The notes under the pieces are model-generated. The model did not search any database. It had not been told where the DNA came from and saw nothing but the letters and a program-made list of their open reading frames with translations. The translations under genes and the position numbers were made by a program. A stretch of DNA of 64,000 nucleotides from NCBI GenBank assembly GCA_946616365.1, contig CAMOIX010000010.1, positions 3,912 to 67,911 of the forward strand, read 5' to 3'. Of the stretch, positions 8,956-18,416 are shown one piece after another. The stretch is from AC2028 sp002373595 (GTDB taxonomy: Bacteria > Bacillota > Clostridia > Lachnospirales > Lachnospiraceae). Each line of letters begins with the position of its first letter. The first letter of the stretch is position 1.

Positions 8956-10260
8956 ATGAGGATGGTTGAGATCATAGCGAAAAAAAGAGACGGCGGAGAA
9001 TTATCCGAGGCTGAGATCAGATTTTTCGTTGAAGGTTATACGAAGGGAGAGATCCCTGATTATCAGGCATCAGCTCTTATGATGGCTATATTCCTCCGCG
9101 GTATGAATGAGAAAGAGACTGTAGCTCTTACCATGGCTATGGCTGATTCGGGAGATCATCTCGATCTTTCATCCATAGACGGAGTGAAGGTTGATAAGCA
9201 CAGCACCGGAGGAGTGGGCGACAAAACCAGCCTGATTCTTACTCCAATGGTTGCGGCATGCGGCGTCAAAGTCGCAAAGATGAGCGGAAGAGGCCTGGGA
9301 CATACCGGAGGCACTATCGATAAGCTTGAAGTTTTCCCCGGATTTAAGGTTGATATTCCTACGGACCTTTTCTTCAGGAATGTAAAAGAAAACGGCATCT
9401 CGATAATGGGACAGACAAAGGATCTGGCTCCTGCAGACAAGAAACTCTATGCGCTCAGAGATGTTACCGCTACCGTAGATAACCTGAGCCTCATCGCAAG
9501 CTCCATCATGAGTAAGAAACTGGCGTCAGGTGCGGATGCTATCGTACTTGATGTAAAGACAGGAAGCGGAGCTTTCATGAAGACCGAGGAAGATTCCGAA
9601 GCTTTGGCCAATGAAATGGTAAGCATCGGAAAAGGCGCGGGCAGAAAGATGGCCGCAGTTGTATCCAATATGGATCAGCCTCTTGGACTTGCGGTAGGAA
9701 ACGCCCTTGAAGTTAAGGAAGCAATAGAGACTCTTAAGGGAGAAGGCCCCGAAGATATCACCGAGCTTTGCTACAAACTCGGAAGTAAGATGCTTGTGCT
9801 CGGCGAGAAGGCTTCGAATGAAAAGGAAGCCCGTGAAATGCTTGAAGATGCGATAAGGAGCGGAAGAGCTCTGGAGAAACTCGCACAGTTTATTGCATCA
9901 CAGGGCGGTGATACCGCTGCTATATATGACACATCCAAGCTTATCACTGCAAGTATCATCAGAGAGATTGAGGCTCCGGTCTCCGGATATATCAGCAGCA
10001 TAGCATGTTCCGAGATAGGAATGTGCAGCCTGATACTTGGTGGCGGCAGAGTGACCAAGGAGAGCGATATTGATCTGTCCGTAGGTCTTGTGCTCAAAAA
10101 GAAAGTCGGAGACTATGTCAATAAAGGTGAAGCTCTCGCAGTGATCTATGCAAACGATGAAGCAAAGTGCAGAGAAGCGACACTCAGATTCCTCAGCAGT
10201 TATTCGATCGGGGATGAAGAGGTGACACATCAGACACTTATCAAAAAGGAGATCGGATAA
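8956..10260 (+). CDS. pdp: Pyrimidine-nucleoside phosphorylase
   Basis: The enzyme splits uridine, thymidine or deoxyuridine with phosphate, giving the base and (deoxy)ribose 1-phosphate for salvage. The 434 residues match the thymidine/pyrimidine phosphorylase family throughout, including KHSTGGVGDKTSL (phosphate and substrate binding, about residue 80), KMSGRGLGHTGGTIDKLE and the Lys/Ser-containing VKTGSGAFM. Length and architecture (alpha domain, glycosyltransferase-like domain, C-terminal PYNP domain) are normal. The Shine-Dalgarno gggaggt lies upstream of the ATG. Confidence 0.96.
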   Translation: MRMVEIIAKKRDGGELSEAEIRFFVEGYTKGEIPDYQASALMMAIFLRGMNEKETVALTMAMADSGDHLDLSSIDGVKVDKHSTGGVGDKTSLILTPMVAACGVKVAKMSGRGLGHTGGTIDKLEVFPGFKVDIPTDLFFRNVKENGISIMGQTKDLAPADKKLYALRDVTATVDNLSLIASSIMSKKLASGADAIVLDVKTGSGAFMKTEEDSEALANEMVSIGKGAGRKMAAVVSNMDQPLGLAVGNALEVKEAIETLKGEGPEDITELCYKLGSKMLVLGEKASNEKEAREMLEDAIRSGRALEKLAQFIASQGGDTAAIYDTSKLITASIIREIEAPVSGYISSIACSEIGMCSLILGGGRVTKESDIDLSVGLVLKKKVGDYVNKGEALAVIYANDEAKCREATLRFLSSYSIGDEEVTHQTLIKKEIG

Positions 10261-10266
10261 TAGTCT

Positions 10267-11262
10267 ATGGCGGAAACTTCCATTAAGATCGAACTTCCCA
10301 TGTCTGCAATGAAGATCGTATTTGGCGCGGGAGACAGCTATATCAGAAAGGTTGAAAGAGACTTTGATGTGGCGGTCGTTGACAGGAACGGGTATCTGAC
10401 TGTCACCGGGGAAGAGGAAAATGCCAGAAAGGCATGTGCTGTTATAGAAGAATTATCGAGACATTCCGAAAGGGGTAATGACATAGAAGAACAGACTCTT
10501 GATTATGCGATAGAGATGGGTAAGGAATCGGACGCAGATGTACTTAGTGAGATCGATTCTGATTGCATATGCCACACCGTACAGGGCAAGCCTGTAAAGC
10601 CCAAGACTGTCGGCCAGAAAAAGTATGTGGAAGCCATCAAAAAGAATATGATCACTTTCGGATCGGGACCTGCCGGTACGGGAAAGACATATCTGGCCAT
10701 GGCCATGGCGATAACCGCATTTAAGAATGAGGAAGTCGGAAGACTCATACTTACCAGACCGGCCATCGAAGCGGGCGAAAAACTCGGATTCCTGCCCGGT
10801 GATCTGCAGAGCAAGGTCGATCCGTACCTCAGACCTCTGTATGATGCTTTGTATCAGATCATGGGAGCGGAGAGTTTTCTTAAGAATACCGAGAAGGGAC
10901 TTATTGAAGTGGCTCCTCTTGCATATATGAGAGGACGCACTTTGGATAACGCTTTCATCATACTTGACGAGGCTCAGAATACGACTCCTGCGCAGATGAA
11001 GATGTTCCTTACCAGGATCGGATTCGGGTCTAAAGCCGTAATAACCGGTGATCTTACTCAGAAAGATCTGGCTCCCGGAATCAGATCCGGACTGGATGAA
11101 GCAAGTGAGGTCTTAAAGAAGATAGAGGGAATCTCTTTCTGCGAACTTACAAGCAAAGATGTAGTCAGACACCCTCTCGTCCAGAAGATAGTTCAGTCTT
11201 ACGAAGAATACGAAAAGAGCAGACGTAAGGATAGGAAGCCTGCAAAAGGAAACAAGAAATAA
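10267..11262 (+). CDS. PhoH-family P-loop ATPase
   Basis: PhoH-like proteins are cytoplasmic ATPases, probably RNA-related, whose gene normally sits next to ybeY. The 331 residues include a KH-like N-terminal part, Walker A GSGPAGTGKTYLAMAMAI (about residue 134), Walker B AFIILDEAQNTTPAQ (about residue 233) and the conserved VITGDLTQKDL. It begins 6 bp after pdp and ends 3 bp before the next gene. The order phoH, PgpH-like gene, ybeY is the classic Firmicutes arrangement. Confidence 0.95.
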   Translation: MAETSIKIELPMSAMKIVFGAGDSYIRKVERDFDVAVVDRNGYLTVTGEEENARKACAVIEELSRHSERGNDIEEQTLDYAIEMGKESDADVLSEIDSDCICHTVQGKPVKPKTVGQKKYVEAIKKNMITFGSGPAGTGKTYLAMAMAITAFKNEEVGRLILTRPAIEAGEKLGFLPGDLQSKVDPYLRPLYDALYQIMGAESFLKNTEKGLIEVAPLAYMRGRTLDNAFIILDEAQNTTPAQMKMFLTRIGFGSKAVITGDLTQKDLAPGIRSGLDEASEVLKKIEGISFCELTSKDVVRHPLVQKIVQSYEEYEKSRRKDRKPAKGNKK

Positions 11263-11265
11263 CCG

Positions 11266-12495
11266 ATGAGCGGTAAGGACGAAACCGGAAAGATAAAAAA
11301 GAAAAAATCAGAAGCCGTATGGACACTTCCTCCGGTGATGTATTCGCTTATTCTCACCGGGAGCGTATTCGGACTCTGCATGGCGAGAAGCCTTGGCTGG
11401 ATAGAAGTATATAAAGTGCTTATATTCACGTTTTTCGGTTCTCTTATAACGGGATATGCAGTAAAGAAGTATTTCCCCTATTCGGAGACCGATCCCGATT
11501 TTACCGGACTGTCGCTTAACAGATTCTGGGTAGTTAATTTTGCAAGTGCCGTGCTCGTGCTGGTATTTACTTATCTGCCCAATACTTCATGGCCGATAGT
11601 CGCTGTATTTGTGCTCACCGGACTCTTCGGAACTCCGGGTATCGGTATCATATCGGGTTCGACACTTCTCATGACATCTGTGCTCCTTACTCAGGGCGGA
11701 GCACCGCTTTTCTTTCTGTATTTCCTGAGCGGAGTATTTGCGATCATATGCTTCCTGCCTCTTGAGAAGGATGTAAAGATCACATTTCCGATGATACTTA
11801 GCATGATAGGACTTTTTATCTGCGAGGTCAGCGGCATCATGATCGCAGAGAGAGGATTGTTCGGATTAGAACAGCTCCTTCTCCCGATAGTAAATATCAT
11901 ACTTACTTCGATACTTATATTCTTCGGAGTAAGGTTTTATGCCACAAAGGTTGTATTTAAGTACAGAGATCTTTATCAGAGACTCGGAGATACTGAACAT
12001 CCTGCACTGCAGTCGCTTAAAGAGACCAACAAAAAGAAATATATGCAGAGTATCCATACCGCATATTTCTGTGACCGTATCGGACTTAAGCTCGGACTGG
12101 ATAATGATATCCTTAAATGCGCAGGTTACTTTCATACTCTTGTTCCTGCCAAAGCTGAAGAGAGAGAGAGTTTTTACGATGAGATGGAGTTTACCGGCGC
12201 AATAAGGATGGTGCTTGATGAATTCGCAGACTATATGAACGGAGCACAGTCCGGTACCATCATCAGAAAAGAGAGTGCAGCTCTTCTGTGCGCACATACT
12301 ATCGTAAAAGCTGTACTCATGATGTATGAAAAACATCCTGATTCCAAACCGGATGTGGACAAGCTCACAGAGGCTGCTTTTGCCAGATTTACTTCGAACG
12401 GTACTTTCGATAAATGCGAGATAAGCATTGGAGAACTTGGCACACTTAAAAAGATCTTTACAGAGGATAAGCTCTATTATGACTTTTTACGTTGA
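11266..12495 (+). CDS. Degenerate PgpH/YqfF-like 7TM-HD membrane protein
   Basis: The position between phoH and ybeY is where Firmicutes carry PgpH (YqfF), a c-di-AMP phosphodiesterase with 7TM and HD domains. This 409-residue version lacks the large extracellular domain (PgpH is about 700 residues). It has about six to seven membrane segments up to residue 230. It then has an HD-like region in which SIHTAYFCDRIGLKLG (His264) aligns with the first HD helix, but the metal-binding HD pair in GYYHDIGK is replaced by GYFHTLVP (His290-Thr291). The later NPHD motif is also absent. I infer that it has lost phosphohydrolase activity. It may still sense or bind something, or act as a scaffold. Confidence 0.75.
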   Translation: MSGKDETGKIKKKKSEAVWTLPPVMYSLILTGSVFGLCMARSLGWIEVYKVLIFTFFGSLITGYAVKKYFPYSETDPDFTGLSLNRFWVVNFASAVLVLVFTYLPNTSWPIVAVFVLTGLFGTPGIGIISGSTLLMTSVLLTQGGAPLFFLYFLSGVFAIICFLPLEKDVKITFPMILSMIGLFICEVSGIMIAERGLFGLEQLLLPIVNIILTSILIFFGVRFYATKVVFKYRDLYQRLGDTEHPALQSLKETNKKKYMQSIHTAYFCDRIGLKLGLDNDILKCAGYFHTLVPAKAEERESFYDEMEFTGAIRMVLDEFADYMNGAQSGTIIRKESAALLCAHTIVKAVLMMYEKHPDSKPDVDKLTEAAFARFTSNGTFDKCEISIGELGTLKKIFTEDKLYYDFLR

Positions 12496-12982
12496 GAATG
12501 AGACACAGGCAAAATTTGATTTTGATTTAGAAGAGATAACAGAGACGGTCGGGAAAGGAGTCCTTGCATCAGAGGAGATCGCGTATGATGATATATGTGT
12601 CAATCTGCTCGTTACTGATGATGCCGGGATAAAGGAGATCAATAAGCAGTTTAGGGATATTGATAATCCGACAGATGTTCTGTCTTTCCCGAATCTTGAA
12701 TTTGAAGAGCCCGCTGTGATAGATATACCGGAGGAAGAGAGGGCGGATTATTACGACCCCGATACCGATGAACTGATCCTTGGCGATATATATATCAATG
12801 CGGACAGAGTTAAACAGCAGGCCGAAGAATACGGGCACTCTCAGAAACGCGAATTTGCATTCCTCGTTGCACACAGTATGCTTCACCTCCTTGGATACGA
12901 CCATATGGAGGACGACGAGAGACTCGTGATGGAAGAGAAACAAAAAAAGGTACTTGATGATCTGGGAATTAAAAGGGATTAA
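12479..12982 (+). CDS. ybeY: Endoribonuclease/rRNA maturation factor YbeY
   Basis: YbeY is a zinc endoribonuclease for 16S rRNA 3'-end maturation and ribosome quality control. It shows NKQFRDIDNPTDVLSFP and the zinc motif HSMLHLLGYDH. I place the start at ATG 12479, giving 167 residues that begin MTFYVENETQ as expected for the family. An upstream ATG at 12428 would add 17 residues buried in the preceding gene. The chosen start overlaps that gene by 17 bp. An acidic insertion (about residues 75-95) separates the FP block from LGDIYIN. Confidence 0.95.
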   Translation: MTFYVENETQAKFDFDLEEITETVGKGVLASEEIAYDDICVNLLVTDDAGIKEINKQFRDIDNPTDVLSFPNLEFEEPAVIDIPEEERADYYDPDTDELILGDIYINADRVKQQAEEYGHSQKREFAFLVAHSMLHLLGYDHMEDDERLVMEEKQKKVLDDLGIKRD

Positions 12983-12984
12983 CG

Positions 12985-14574
12985 ATGAAGATATCATCAT
13001 CTAAACAGATAGAATATTTTTCCATAGTCATAGCGGCTATCTCGATCTTACTTTTCAGGACGACCATAGGAGATCTTGGCTTGGGCTATATGGCTGCATG
13101 CCTTGTTCCTTTTTATATATTCAGGGTACTATCCGGGTATGAATCCGGAAATGTGATCGGAAGGAAGATGTATCTGGCTGCAAACAAAGGTCAGATAGGC
13201 AATTTTGTTACGATGAAGGTTGTGTTCAGAAACCTTCAGATCGTTATCGGATTTGTATCTTCCGTTCTCTATGTACTTCTCACCGAAAAGATGCTTTCGG
13301 ATGTTTTTCATATGCCGCATGCATACTATATTCCGATCTTCCTTGCACCTGCACTTCTGATCAGAAATCTGAATGAATATCTCTCCGCGTATGCAAAGGG
13401 AAGAGGCGTAGCGAAGGCAACCTGGATTACTGATATGATCAGGCCCATTTGCATACTGCTTTTCGGATTTCTTTTTCAGCATTTCCTTGGAGAGTACGGC
13501 ACCAAGGTGAGCAGGCTCCTTTTGGAGGAGGGTTATTCCAATCTCTATGGATGCCTTGGAATATCCATTGCCTATGTACTTGCCGAGGTAATAGTATTTC
13601 TTTATCTTGAATTCGTTAAATGGGGTATTAAGCGTTCGCCTCTTCCGGAATCACAGTATGGAAGAGTACGGGAGAATACCTGGACCGTTCTTTTTGCGTC
13701 CGTGGAGGGAAGACTGCCCGAGATGCTGAACTCGCTTGCGATGCTTATGCTCTTCCTGATATTGATGATCCGTGTATCGGGAGCCGGCACAAGTAATGTT
13801 TATGGCATGGCGGGAGAGTATGGCGCGTTTATATGCGGTTATCTTACTCCTGTGGTATTTGCTGTGGGACTGACCATCGTTGTTACCTGTGAGATCTGTC
13901 TTAAGTGCTGCAAGGCTTTTAAGAGAGAAGTGATAAGGGAAGTAAGAGAGTATTTCAGATACGGAATACATGTATCGGTGATCATGGGATCGCTCTTTTC
14001 GGTATTTCTCATCTCTTTATCAGGCAATCTGTCGGCTCTTCTTGCCAATGAAAATATAAATATCGGAGACGTGCTTTTTAAGGGTGCAATAGTATGTCTG
14101 CTGGCCGGCCCTGCATGGTTCTTCTACAGACTGCTCGTATTCAGAGGTCTTGGTCTCTATGCTTTTGTCTGCAACATGGTAGCGTGTGCGGCAGGCATCG
14201 GCATCGGAGGCATACCGGGATCCAAGGATATCTATCTGGGGATTGTTGTATCCATCATCATATGGCTGATTATAAATTGCATCGGACTCGGCGCTTTGAC
14301 ATTTATCCGTCTTAATCTGAATTACGATCCGATAGCCGGTGCGATAGTTCCTTTCCTGTCCTGTGCAGTTATCGGTGTGTTCAATATGATCATTTCCAAA
14401 ATGGCTACGCCGCATCTGGGTGGGGCATTTACGTCATTTATATGTTTTGTCGCTATGCTGACAGCATATCCGACGATCTTGCTGTTCCTCAGGAATATTG
14501 ATGAAAGGGAGATAAAGGTACTCCCCTTGAGCAGATTCCTGACGGCGCTTGGTCAGTTTTTGCGTGTACTGTAG
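12985..14574 (+). CDS. Polytopic membrane protein, probable MOP-superfamily flippase
   Basis: A 529-residue integral membrane protein with about 12-14 hydrophobic segments along its length. The overall pattern (paired helices, short loops, GGIPGSKDIYLGIVVS near residue 410) resembles polysaccharide or lipid-linked precursor exporters of the MATE/MVF/Wzx superfamily, but I see no diagnostic motif. It begins 2 bp after ybeY and ends 9 bp before an FAD oxidoreductase. No glycan biosynthesis genes are adjacent, so a substrate cannot be proposed. Confidence 0.6.
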   Translation: MKISSSKQIEYFSIVIAAISILLFRTTIGDLGLGYMAACLVPFYIFRVLSGYESGNVIGRKMYLAANKGQIGNFVTMKVVFRNLQIVIGFVSSVLYVLLTEKMLSDVFHMPHAYYIPIFLAPALLIRNLNEYLSAYAKGRGVAKATWITDMIRPICILLFGFLFQHFLGEYGTKVSRLLLEEGYSNLYGCLGISIAYVLAEVIVFLYLEFVKWGIKRSPLPESQYGRVRENTWTVLFASVEGRLPEMLNSLAMLMLFLILMIRVSGAGTSNVYGMAGEYGAFICGYLTPVVFAVGLTIVVTCEICLKCCKAFKREVIREVREYFRYGIHVSVIMGSLFSVFLISLSGNLSALLANENINIGDVLFKGAIVCLLAGPAWFFYRLLVFRGLGLYAFVCNMVACAAGIGIGGIPGSKDIYLGIVVSIIIWLIINCIGLGALTFIRLNLNYDPIAGAIVPFLSCAVIGVFNMIISKMATPHLGGAFTSFICFVAMLTAYPTILLFLRNIDEREIKVLPLSRFLTALGQFLRVL

Positions 14575-14583
14575 GAGTTAAGA

Positions 14584-15861
14584 ATGGGTAAGGGCAAAGT
14601 TGCAATAATAGGTGGAGGAGCCTCGGGGATGATAGCTGCTATCTCTGCGGCTATGAGCGGTGCATCCGTCACTGTTTTTGAGAGAGGGGACAAGGTTGGA
14701 CGCAAACTCCTCATGACCGGAAACGGCAAATGCAATCTCACCAACAAGAATATAAGTGCCGAGAATTATTATTGCGATGTTCCCGGGAGATTATCATCTA
14801 TCCTCGAAAGATTCGGATATGAGGAGACTGTTTCTTTCTTTTATGATATCGGACTTCTGACATATGAGAAGAACGGCTATTATTATCCCATGTCAAATCA
14901 GGCATCATCTGTTCAGGATGCGCTCAGATTCAGGATGAAGGAACTCGGAGTTGAAGTCCGCACCAACTGTCTGGTTCAAAAGATCTCTTCACTTCAGAAG
15001 GGCGGATTCGCGATCAGCTACAAGGAGACTACGGAGGATCACCGCAGGAATATAAAAGAGAACTTTGACGCATGCATACTTTCATGCGGCGGCAGGAGTG
15101 TACCCAAGACAGGATCTGACGGATCGGGATATGATATCGCAAATGCTCTCGGACACAGTATCAGAACAGTGCGTCCGGCTCTCTGTGCTCTTACATGCGA
15201 GGAGAATATCAAAGCCATATCAGGAGTCAGAGCGACTGCGGAAGTTACGCTTTATGTTGATGATAAGAAAGCATGCTCGGAGACGGGAGAACTCCAGCTT
15301 ACTGATTCCGGGATCTCGGGTATACCTGTTTTCCAGATAAGCCATGTTGCTTCCAAAGCAACAGGAGAAGGAAGGGATGTGCATGCCAGGATTGATTTTC
15401 TACCCGGTCTTTCTGCTGCGGATGAGAAGAAGCTCAGACATTCCAGACATCTTCTTACTTTTGACAGGACTGCCGATGAGTATTTCGTCGGTATGATCAA
15501 TAAGAAACTTATACAGTATTTCATGTCTCTCTGCCATATAAGCGCAAGGAGCAAGATGAGTGATGTCCTTAAGTTCAGTTATAATGCTGAGGACAAAATC
15601 TGGAAGATGTGCAGGAATTTTGATCTTAAGATAACCGGAACCGTGGGATATGAGAATTCTCAGACTTCGATGGGAGGAGTTCCTCTCTCGGAAGTAAATG
15701 ACAGATTTGAATCCGATATCACGGATGGTCTCTTCCTTACGGGGGAGATGCTGGATGTCGACGGCAAATGCGGAGGATTTAATCTCCAGTGGGCATGGTG
15801 TACCGGATATATCGCAGGTGAGGCTGCGGCCGAATATGCTGCGGATGCGGATGAGACATAA
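14584..15861 (+). CDS. NAD(P)/FAD-dependent oxidoreductase, BaiN/HI0933 family
   Basis: A flavoprotein of the HI0933-like family (BaiN and aminoacetone-oxidase-like proteins). The 425 residues start with the Rossmann FAD motif IIGGGASGMIAAISAAMSG and the family marker GRKLLMTGNGKCNLTN. They end with GEMLDVDGKCGGFNLQWAW, the conserved C-terminal FAD-contact block. The physiological substrate is not predictable. The stop codon shares one base with the next start (TAATG), coupling it to a second FAD enzyme. Confidence 0.9.
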   Translation: MGKGKVAIIGGGASGMIAAISAAMSGASVTVFERGDKVGRKLLMTGNGKCNLTNKNISAENYYCDVPGRLSSILERFGYEETVSFFYDIGLLTYEKNGYYYPMSNQASSVQDALRFRMKELGVEVRTNCLVQKISSLQKGGFAISYKETTEDHRRNIKENFDACILSCGGRSVPKTGSDGSGYDIANALGHSIRTVRPALCALTCEENIKAISGVRATAEVTLYVDDKKACSETGELQLTDSGISGIPVFQISHVASKATGEGRDVHARIDFLPGLSAADEKKLRHSRHLLTFDRTADEYFVGMINKKLIQYFMSLCHISARSKMSDVLKFSYNAEDKIWKMCRNFDLKITGTVGYENSQTSMGGVPLSEVNDRFESDITDGLFLTGEMLDVDGKCGGFNLQWAWCTGYIAGEAAAEYAADADET

Positions 15862-17534
15862 TGATCATCATAGAGGAATGGAAAAGGGCTTATCCCTCGG
15901 ATGATCCCGATAAGAAAGAAATAGCGGATCTTCTGGGGATCGCTGCGTCTGATGTCATTTCATTTGAGATCATAAAGCGTTCGATAGATGCCAGAAAAAA
16001 ACCGGATCTATTCTTTGTATATAATATTGCTGCCTGTATCGGGCATGAATCGGATTTTTTAAAGAGAATAAAGAAAAACAAGAAGCTTTTCGGCAAGGTT
16101 AAGCCGTATACGCCTGTAAGTTATGTTTTGCCCGAAAGCGGAAACGAACTGCTTAAGAACAGGCCTGTTATAGTCGGCTTCGGACCTGCGGGGATGTTCT
16201 GCTCGTACCTGCTCGCGAAGCAGGGGTATCGTCCAATAGTGCTCGAAAGGGGCAGAAAGGTCGAAGACAGGACAGAGGATATAAAGAAATACTGGAAGAC
16301 CGGAATCCTTGACAGGGAATCAAATGTCAGTTTCGGAGAGGGCGGAGCCGGAACATTTTCCGACGGTAAGCTTGCTACTACCGTAAAAGACCCTTCGGGC
16401 AGATGCAAAGAGGTAATGAAAATATTTACCCTTTTCGGTGCCAATCCGAAGATAATCTATGACGCCGCACCCCACCTTGGGACGGACAAGCTCTGCGGTA
16501 TAGTTAAGAATATGCGCGAAGAGATCAAGACTCTTGGCGGAAGTGTACTTTTTGAGAGCAGATTCGATTCTGTCATTGAAGAGAATGGACATCTGACGGG
16601 CATCAGGTATTTGGATAAAGAAGGAAACGAGAAAACGATTCCCTGTGAGATACTGGTACTGGCGCCCGGACACTCTGCCAGAGATACTTTCTATCGTATC
16701 AGTGGGCAGGGATTTGTCCTGGAGCCCAAGTCCTTTGCTGTGGGATTCAGAGCTGAGCACAGACAGGAAGATATCAACCTTGGCAGATACGGAAAGACGG
16801 GAAGAAAGGGAGAAGAGATCCCCGGAGCCGCTTCGTATAAGCTGACAGCTCAAACGGCTAACGGCAGGAGCGTTTTTTCCTTCTGCATGTGTCCGGGTGG
16901 ATATGTCGTTGATGCGTCGTCCGAGGAAGGAATGATAGCCGTCAACGGAATGAGCTATAGCGGAAGAGACAGCGAAAACGCCAATTCCGCCATAATAGTA
17001 TCGGTGACTCCCGATGATTTCCCCGGAAAAGGATCCGATCCGCTCTCAGGGATAGAGTTCCAGAGAGATCTCGAGAGAAAAGCTTATAATGCCGGAAAAG
17101 GTAAAGTGCCGATCCAAAGGCTTACTGATTTTTACCGTAGCGTAATGGGAGAGGAGTACCCTGTGAGCCCATCGGAAGAGCGGGCAGAGATCAGACCGGT
17201 GCATAAGGGAAGGTTCGAATGGTCCGATCTGTCCGGCATACTTCCCGATGAATGCAACAGGTCCATGATAGAGGCTTTCTCGGTGTTTGGAAGGAAGATC
17301 AAGGGTTTTGATGACGGAGATGTGATACTTTCAGGCGTGGAAAGCAGGACATCCTCCCCTGTAAGGATAGTCAGGGGCGCAGATCTTGAATCAAATATCA
17401 AGGGAGTCTATCCCTGTGGCGAGGGTGCGGGCTATGCGGGCGGAATAACATCGGCTGCCATGGACGGCCTTAGAGTCGCCGAAGCCGTGATAGGACGATA
17501 TGCTCCGTTTGACAAAACGGATGAAAATGCGTAA
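15861..17534 (+). CDS. FAD-dependent dehydrogenase, COG2509-like
   Basis: A 557-residue cytoplasmic flavoprotein. An N-terminal domain of about 85 residues precedes the FAD-binding IVGFGPAGMFCSYLLAKQG (about residue 102). SNVSFGEGGAGTFSDGKL, APGHSARDTFY and the C-terminal PCGEGAGYAGGITSAAMDG are typical of the uncharacterised COG2509 dehydrogenases. Its start overlaps the preceding flavoprotein gene by one base. The substrate is unknown. Confidence 0.88.
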   Translation: MIIIEEWKRAYPSDDPDKKEIADLLGIAASDVISFEIIKRSIDARKKPDLFFVYNIAACIGHESDFLKRIKKNKKLFGKVKPYTPVSYVLPESGNELLKNRPVIVGFGPAGMFCSYLLAKQGYRPIVLERGRKVEDRTEDIKKYWKTGILDRESNVSFGEGGAGTFSDGKLATTVKDPSGRCKEVMKIFTLFGANPKIIYDAAPHLGTDKLCGIVKNMREEIKTLGGSVLFESRFDSVIEENGHLTGIRYLDKEGNEKTIPCEILVLAPGHSARDTFYRISGQGFVLEPKSFAVGFRAEHRQEDINLGRYGKTGRKGEEIPGAASYKLTAQTANGRSVFSFCMCPGGYVVDASSEEGMIAVNGMSYSGRDSENANSAIIVSVTPDDFPGKGSDPLSGIEFQRDLERKAYNAGKGKVPIQRLTDFYRSVMGEEYPVSPSEERAEIRPVHKGRFEWSDLSGILPDECNRSMIEAFSVFGRKIKGFDDGDVILSGVESRTSSPVRIVRGADLESNIKGVYPCGEGAGYAGGITSAAMDGLRVAEAVIGRYAPFDKTDENA

Positions 17535-17546
17535 ATTAGATAACAT

Positions 17547-18416
17547 ATGAAAAACAAGAGAGAAGATCTAAAATTCAAGAAAAGAATAGTTGTAAAGATC
17601 GGTTCATCCTCACTCCAGCATGCCCAGACCGGCGGAATGGATTATGCAAGGATGGAAAAACTCGTGCGCGAGCTCTGCAATCTTAAAAATCGCGGTATGG
17701 ACGTGATCCTGGTATCATCGGGAGCTATCGCTGCGGGAAGAAATGCGGTCAATATGAAGGCACACAGAACCGGATGCGGAGCTATGACGATGGCTGAAAA
17801 GCAGGCATGCTCGGCGATCGGTCAGGCCAGACTGATGATGACTTATCAGAAGCTTTTTGGCGAATATAATCAGCTGACTGCGCAGATACTTATGACTAAA
17901 AATACGGTACTTGACGATACTAACCGTATAAATGCCATAAATACTTTTACCGAACTTATGGATATGGGTGCGATTCCGGTTGTAAACGAGAATGATACCG
18001 TTGCTACCCATGAGATAGAGATTGGTGATAATGATACTCTTTCTGCGATAGTATCTGCGATGGTAGGTGCTGATCTGTTGATACTTCTTTCGGATATCAA
18101 GGGGCTCTATACCGATGATCCAAGGAAGAACCCGGATGCAAAACTCCTGGATACTGTTGAGGATCTGACTGATGAGATCCTTGAGATGGGCAAGGGAAGT
18201 ACCGGAAGCAGCGTCGGAACCGGCGGAATGAATACAAAACTCACAGCGGCACAGATTGCAACCAGATCAGGAGCCGATATGATAATCTGCAGCAGCGAAG
18301 ACCTCGGGATCTTGAACAGACTTATCGATGGAAGCAATGAAGGAACCATCTTTTTGTCTGATCCCGAAGACGACTTCGATCTTCCCGGTTTCATAAGGAA
18401 TATCCATCATGACTGA
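17547..18416 (+). CDS. proB: Glutamate 5-kinase, PUA-less form
   Basis: ProB phosphorylates glutamate at the gamma carboxyl, the first and usually feedback-controlled step of proline synthesis. The 289 residues contain the amino-acid kinase fold with VVKIGSSSLQ at the start, LVSSGAIAAGRNAV, NENDTVATHEIEIGDNDTLS and GTGGMNTKLTAAQIA. The C-terminal PUA domain of E. coli ProB (367 residues) is absent, which is common in Firmicutes. proA follows after one intervening gene in the same operon. Confidence 0.95.
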   Translation: MKNKREDLKFKKRIVVKIGSSSLQHAQTGGMDYARMEKLVRELCNLKNRGMDVILVSSGAIAAGRNAVNMKAHRTGCGAMTMAEKQACSAIGQARLMMTYQKLFGEYNQLTAQILMTKNTVLDDTNRINAINTFTELMDMGAIPVVNENDTVATHEIEIGDNDTLSAIVSAMVGADLLILLSDIKGLYTDDPRKNPDAKLLDTVEDLTDEILEMGKGSTGSSVGTGGMNTKLTAAQIATRSGADMIICSSEDLGILNRLIDGSNEGTIFLSDPEDDFDLPGFIRNIHHD

